Position numbers and translations under genes: made by a program
The notes under the pieces: generated by a model
Seen by the model: the letters and a program-made list of their open reading frames with translations, nothing else
Databases searched by the model: none
What the model was told of the DNA's origin: nothing
NCBI GenBank assembly: GCA_035938215.1
Contig: DASZHC010000095.1
Coordinates: 1-5,227, forward strand
Source: DASZHC01 sp035938215
Lineage (GTDB): Bacteria; Verrucomicrobiota; Verrucomicrobiia; Chthoniobacterales; JAFAMB01
Reading direction: 5' to 3'
Length of the DNA stretch: 5,227 nucleotides
Part shown: in pieces, positions 5,134-5,227 of the stretch
How the letters are laid out: each line of letters begins with the position of its first letter
Position numbering within the stretch: position 1 is the stretch's first letter

Positions 5134-5227
5134 CTACTTCGCCTTCGATCGCGAGTCGGTCTGCTTGATCTGATCCATCGACAATATTTTTATCTCCGGC
5201 TTTCCTCGATACATCTCCACCGTGCCG
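5134..5227 (-). CDS. C-terminal end of an OB-fold-like nucleic-acid-binding protein (cut by window edge)
   Basis: Thirty codons are present, ending in TAG at 5134-5136. The visible peptide GTVEMYRGKPEIKILSMDQI is followed by the charged tail KQTDSRSKAK. The pattern of a strand (GTVEMY), RGKPEI, a second strand and DQI is typical of the last part of OB-fold domains of the tRNA_anti-like type, found alone or attached to nucleases and helix-hairpin-helix proteins. The rest of the gene lies beyond the edge, so its full function cannot be read. It converges on the small lipoprotein gene with about 117 bp between stops. The codons are regular and the motif is specific, so I take it as real. Confidence 0.7.
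   Translation of the reverse strand, partial: GTVEMYRGKPEIKILSMDQIKQTDSRSKAK

Noticed and set aside
4979..5173. Plus-strand frame of 64 codons at the right end
   Set aside because: It overlaps the lipoprotein's 3' part and the hairpin, and is antisense to the OB-fold-like C-terminus. It has no good start and no domain.

Overview
The window reads as a stretch of bacterial chromosome. It has two ordinary metabolic genes on the left, a decayed methyltransferase gene and repeat-rich spacer in the middle, and a secreted sugar-degrading enzyme with a tiny lipoprotein gene on the right. No phage, transposase, CRISPR, rRNA or tRNA is visible. The exported GH3 glycosidase with an embedded PA14 domain, lipoprotein export, weak or absent Shine-Dalgarno sequences and degenerate heptamer repeats would suit a Gram-negative soil heterotroph such as Verrucomicrobia or Acidobacteria. 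That placement is a low-confidence impression, not a demonstration.

Layout. At 1-343 (minus) lies the N-terminal third of quinolinate synthase NadA, cut by the window edge. A good intrinsic-terminator hairpin at 397-417 separates it from moeA (465-1646, minus), which encodes the molybdenum insertase of molybdopterin cofactor synthesis. moeA has no ATG at its beginning and must use TTG or GTG. About 50 bp away, on the plus strand, is the 3' remnant of an AdoMet-dependent O-methyltransferase (about 1699-2092). It lacks its N-terminal two thirds, carries a one-base frameshift in a C5G5 run, and ends in a 22-bp tandem duplication. Sampled rows of this remnant are about 65-68% GC, against about 45% in sampled GH3 rows and about 53% in a moeA row, so foreign origin is plausible.

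The spacer 2093-2287 lies between the convergent remnant and the GH3 gene. It holds two blocks of degenerate 7-bp tandem repeats, one purine-rich and one C-rich, joined around a small palindrome. The main gene is an 851-residue GH3 beta-glycosidase (2288-4843, minus) with both catalytic residues and a PA14 insert. Divergently, a 39-residue lipoprotein (4897-5016, plus) has a clear lipobox. A strong extended -10 promoter pointing toward it overlaps the first codons of the GH3 gene. A hairpin at 5023-5047 sits between the lipoprotein gene and the convergent 3' end of a gene for an OB-fold-like protein (5134-5227, minus).

The genes do not form one pathway. NAD synthesis, molybdenum cofactor synthesis and glycan breakdown are separate functions, and the terminator and gene orientations suggest separate transcription units. 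I did not find a convincing new biological system. The points most worth a second look are the remnant/moeA junction, the heptamer repeat island, and the small lipoprotein gene with its promoter overlapping the GH3 start.
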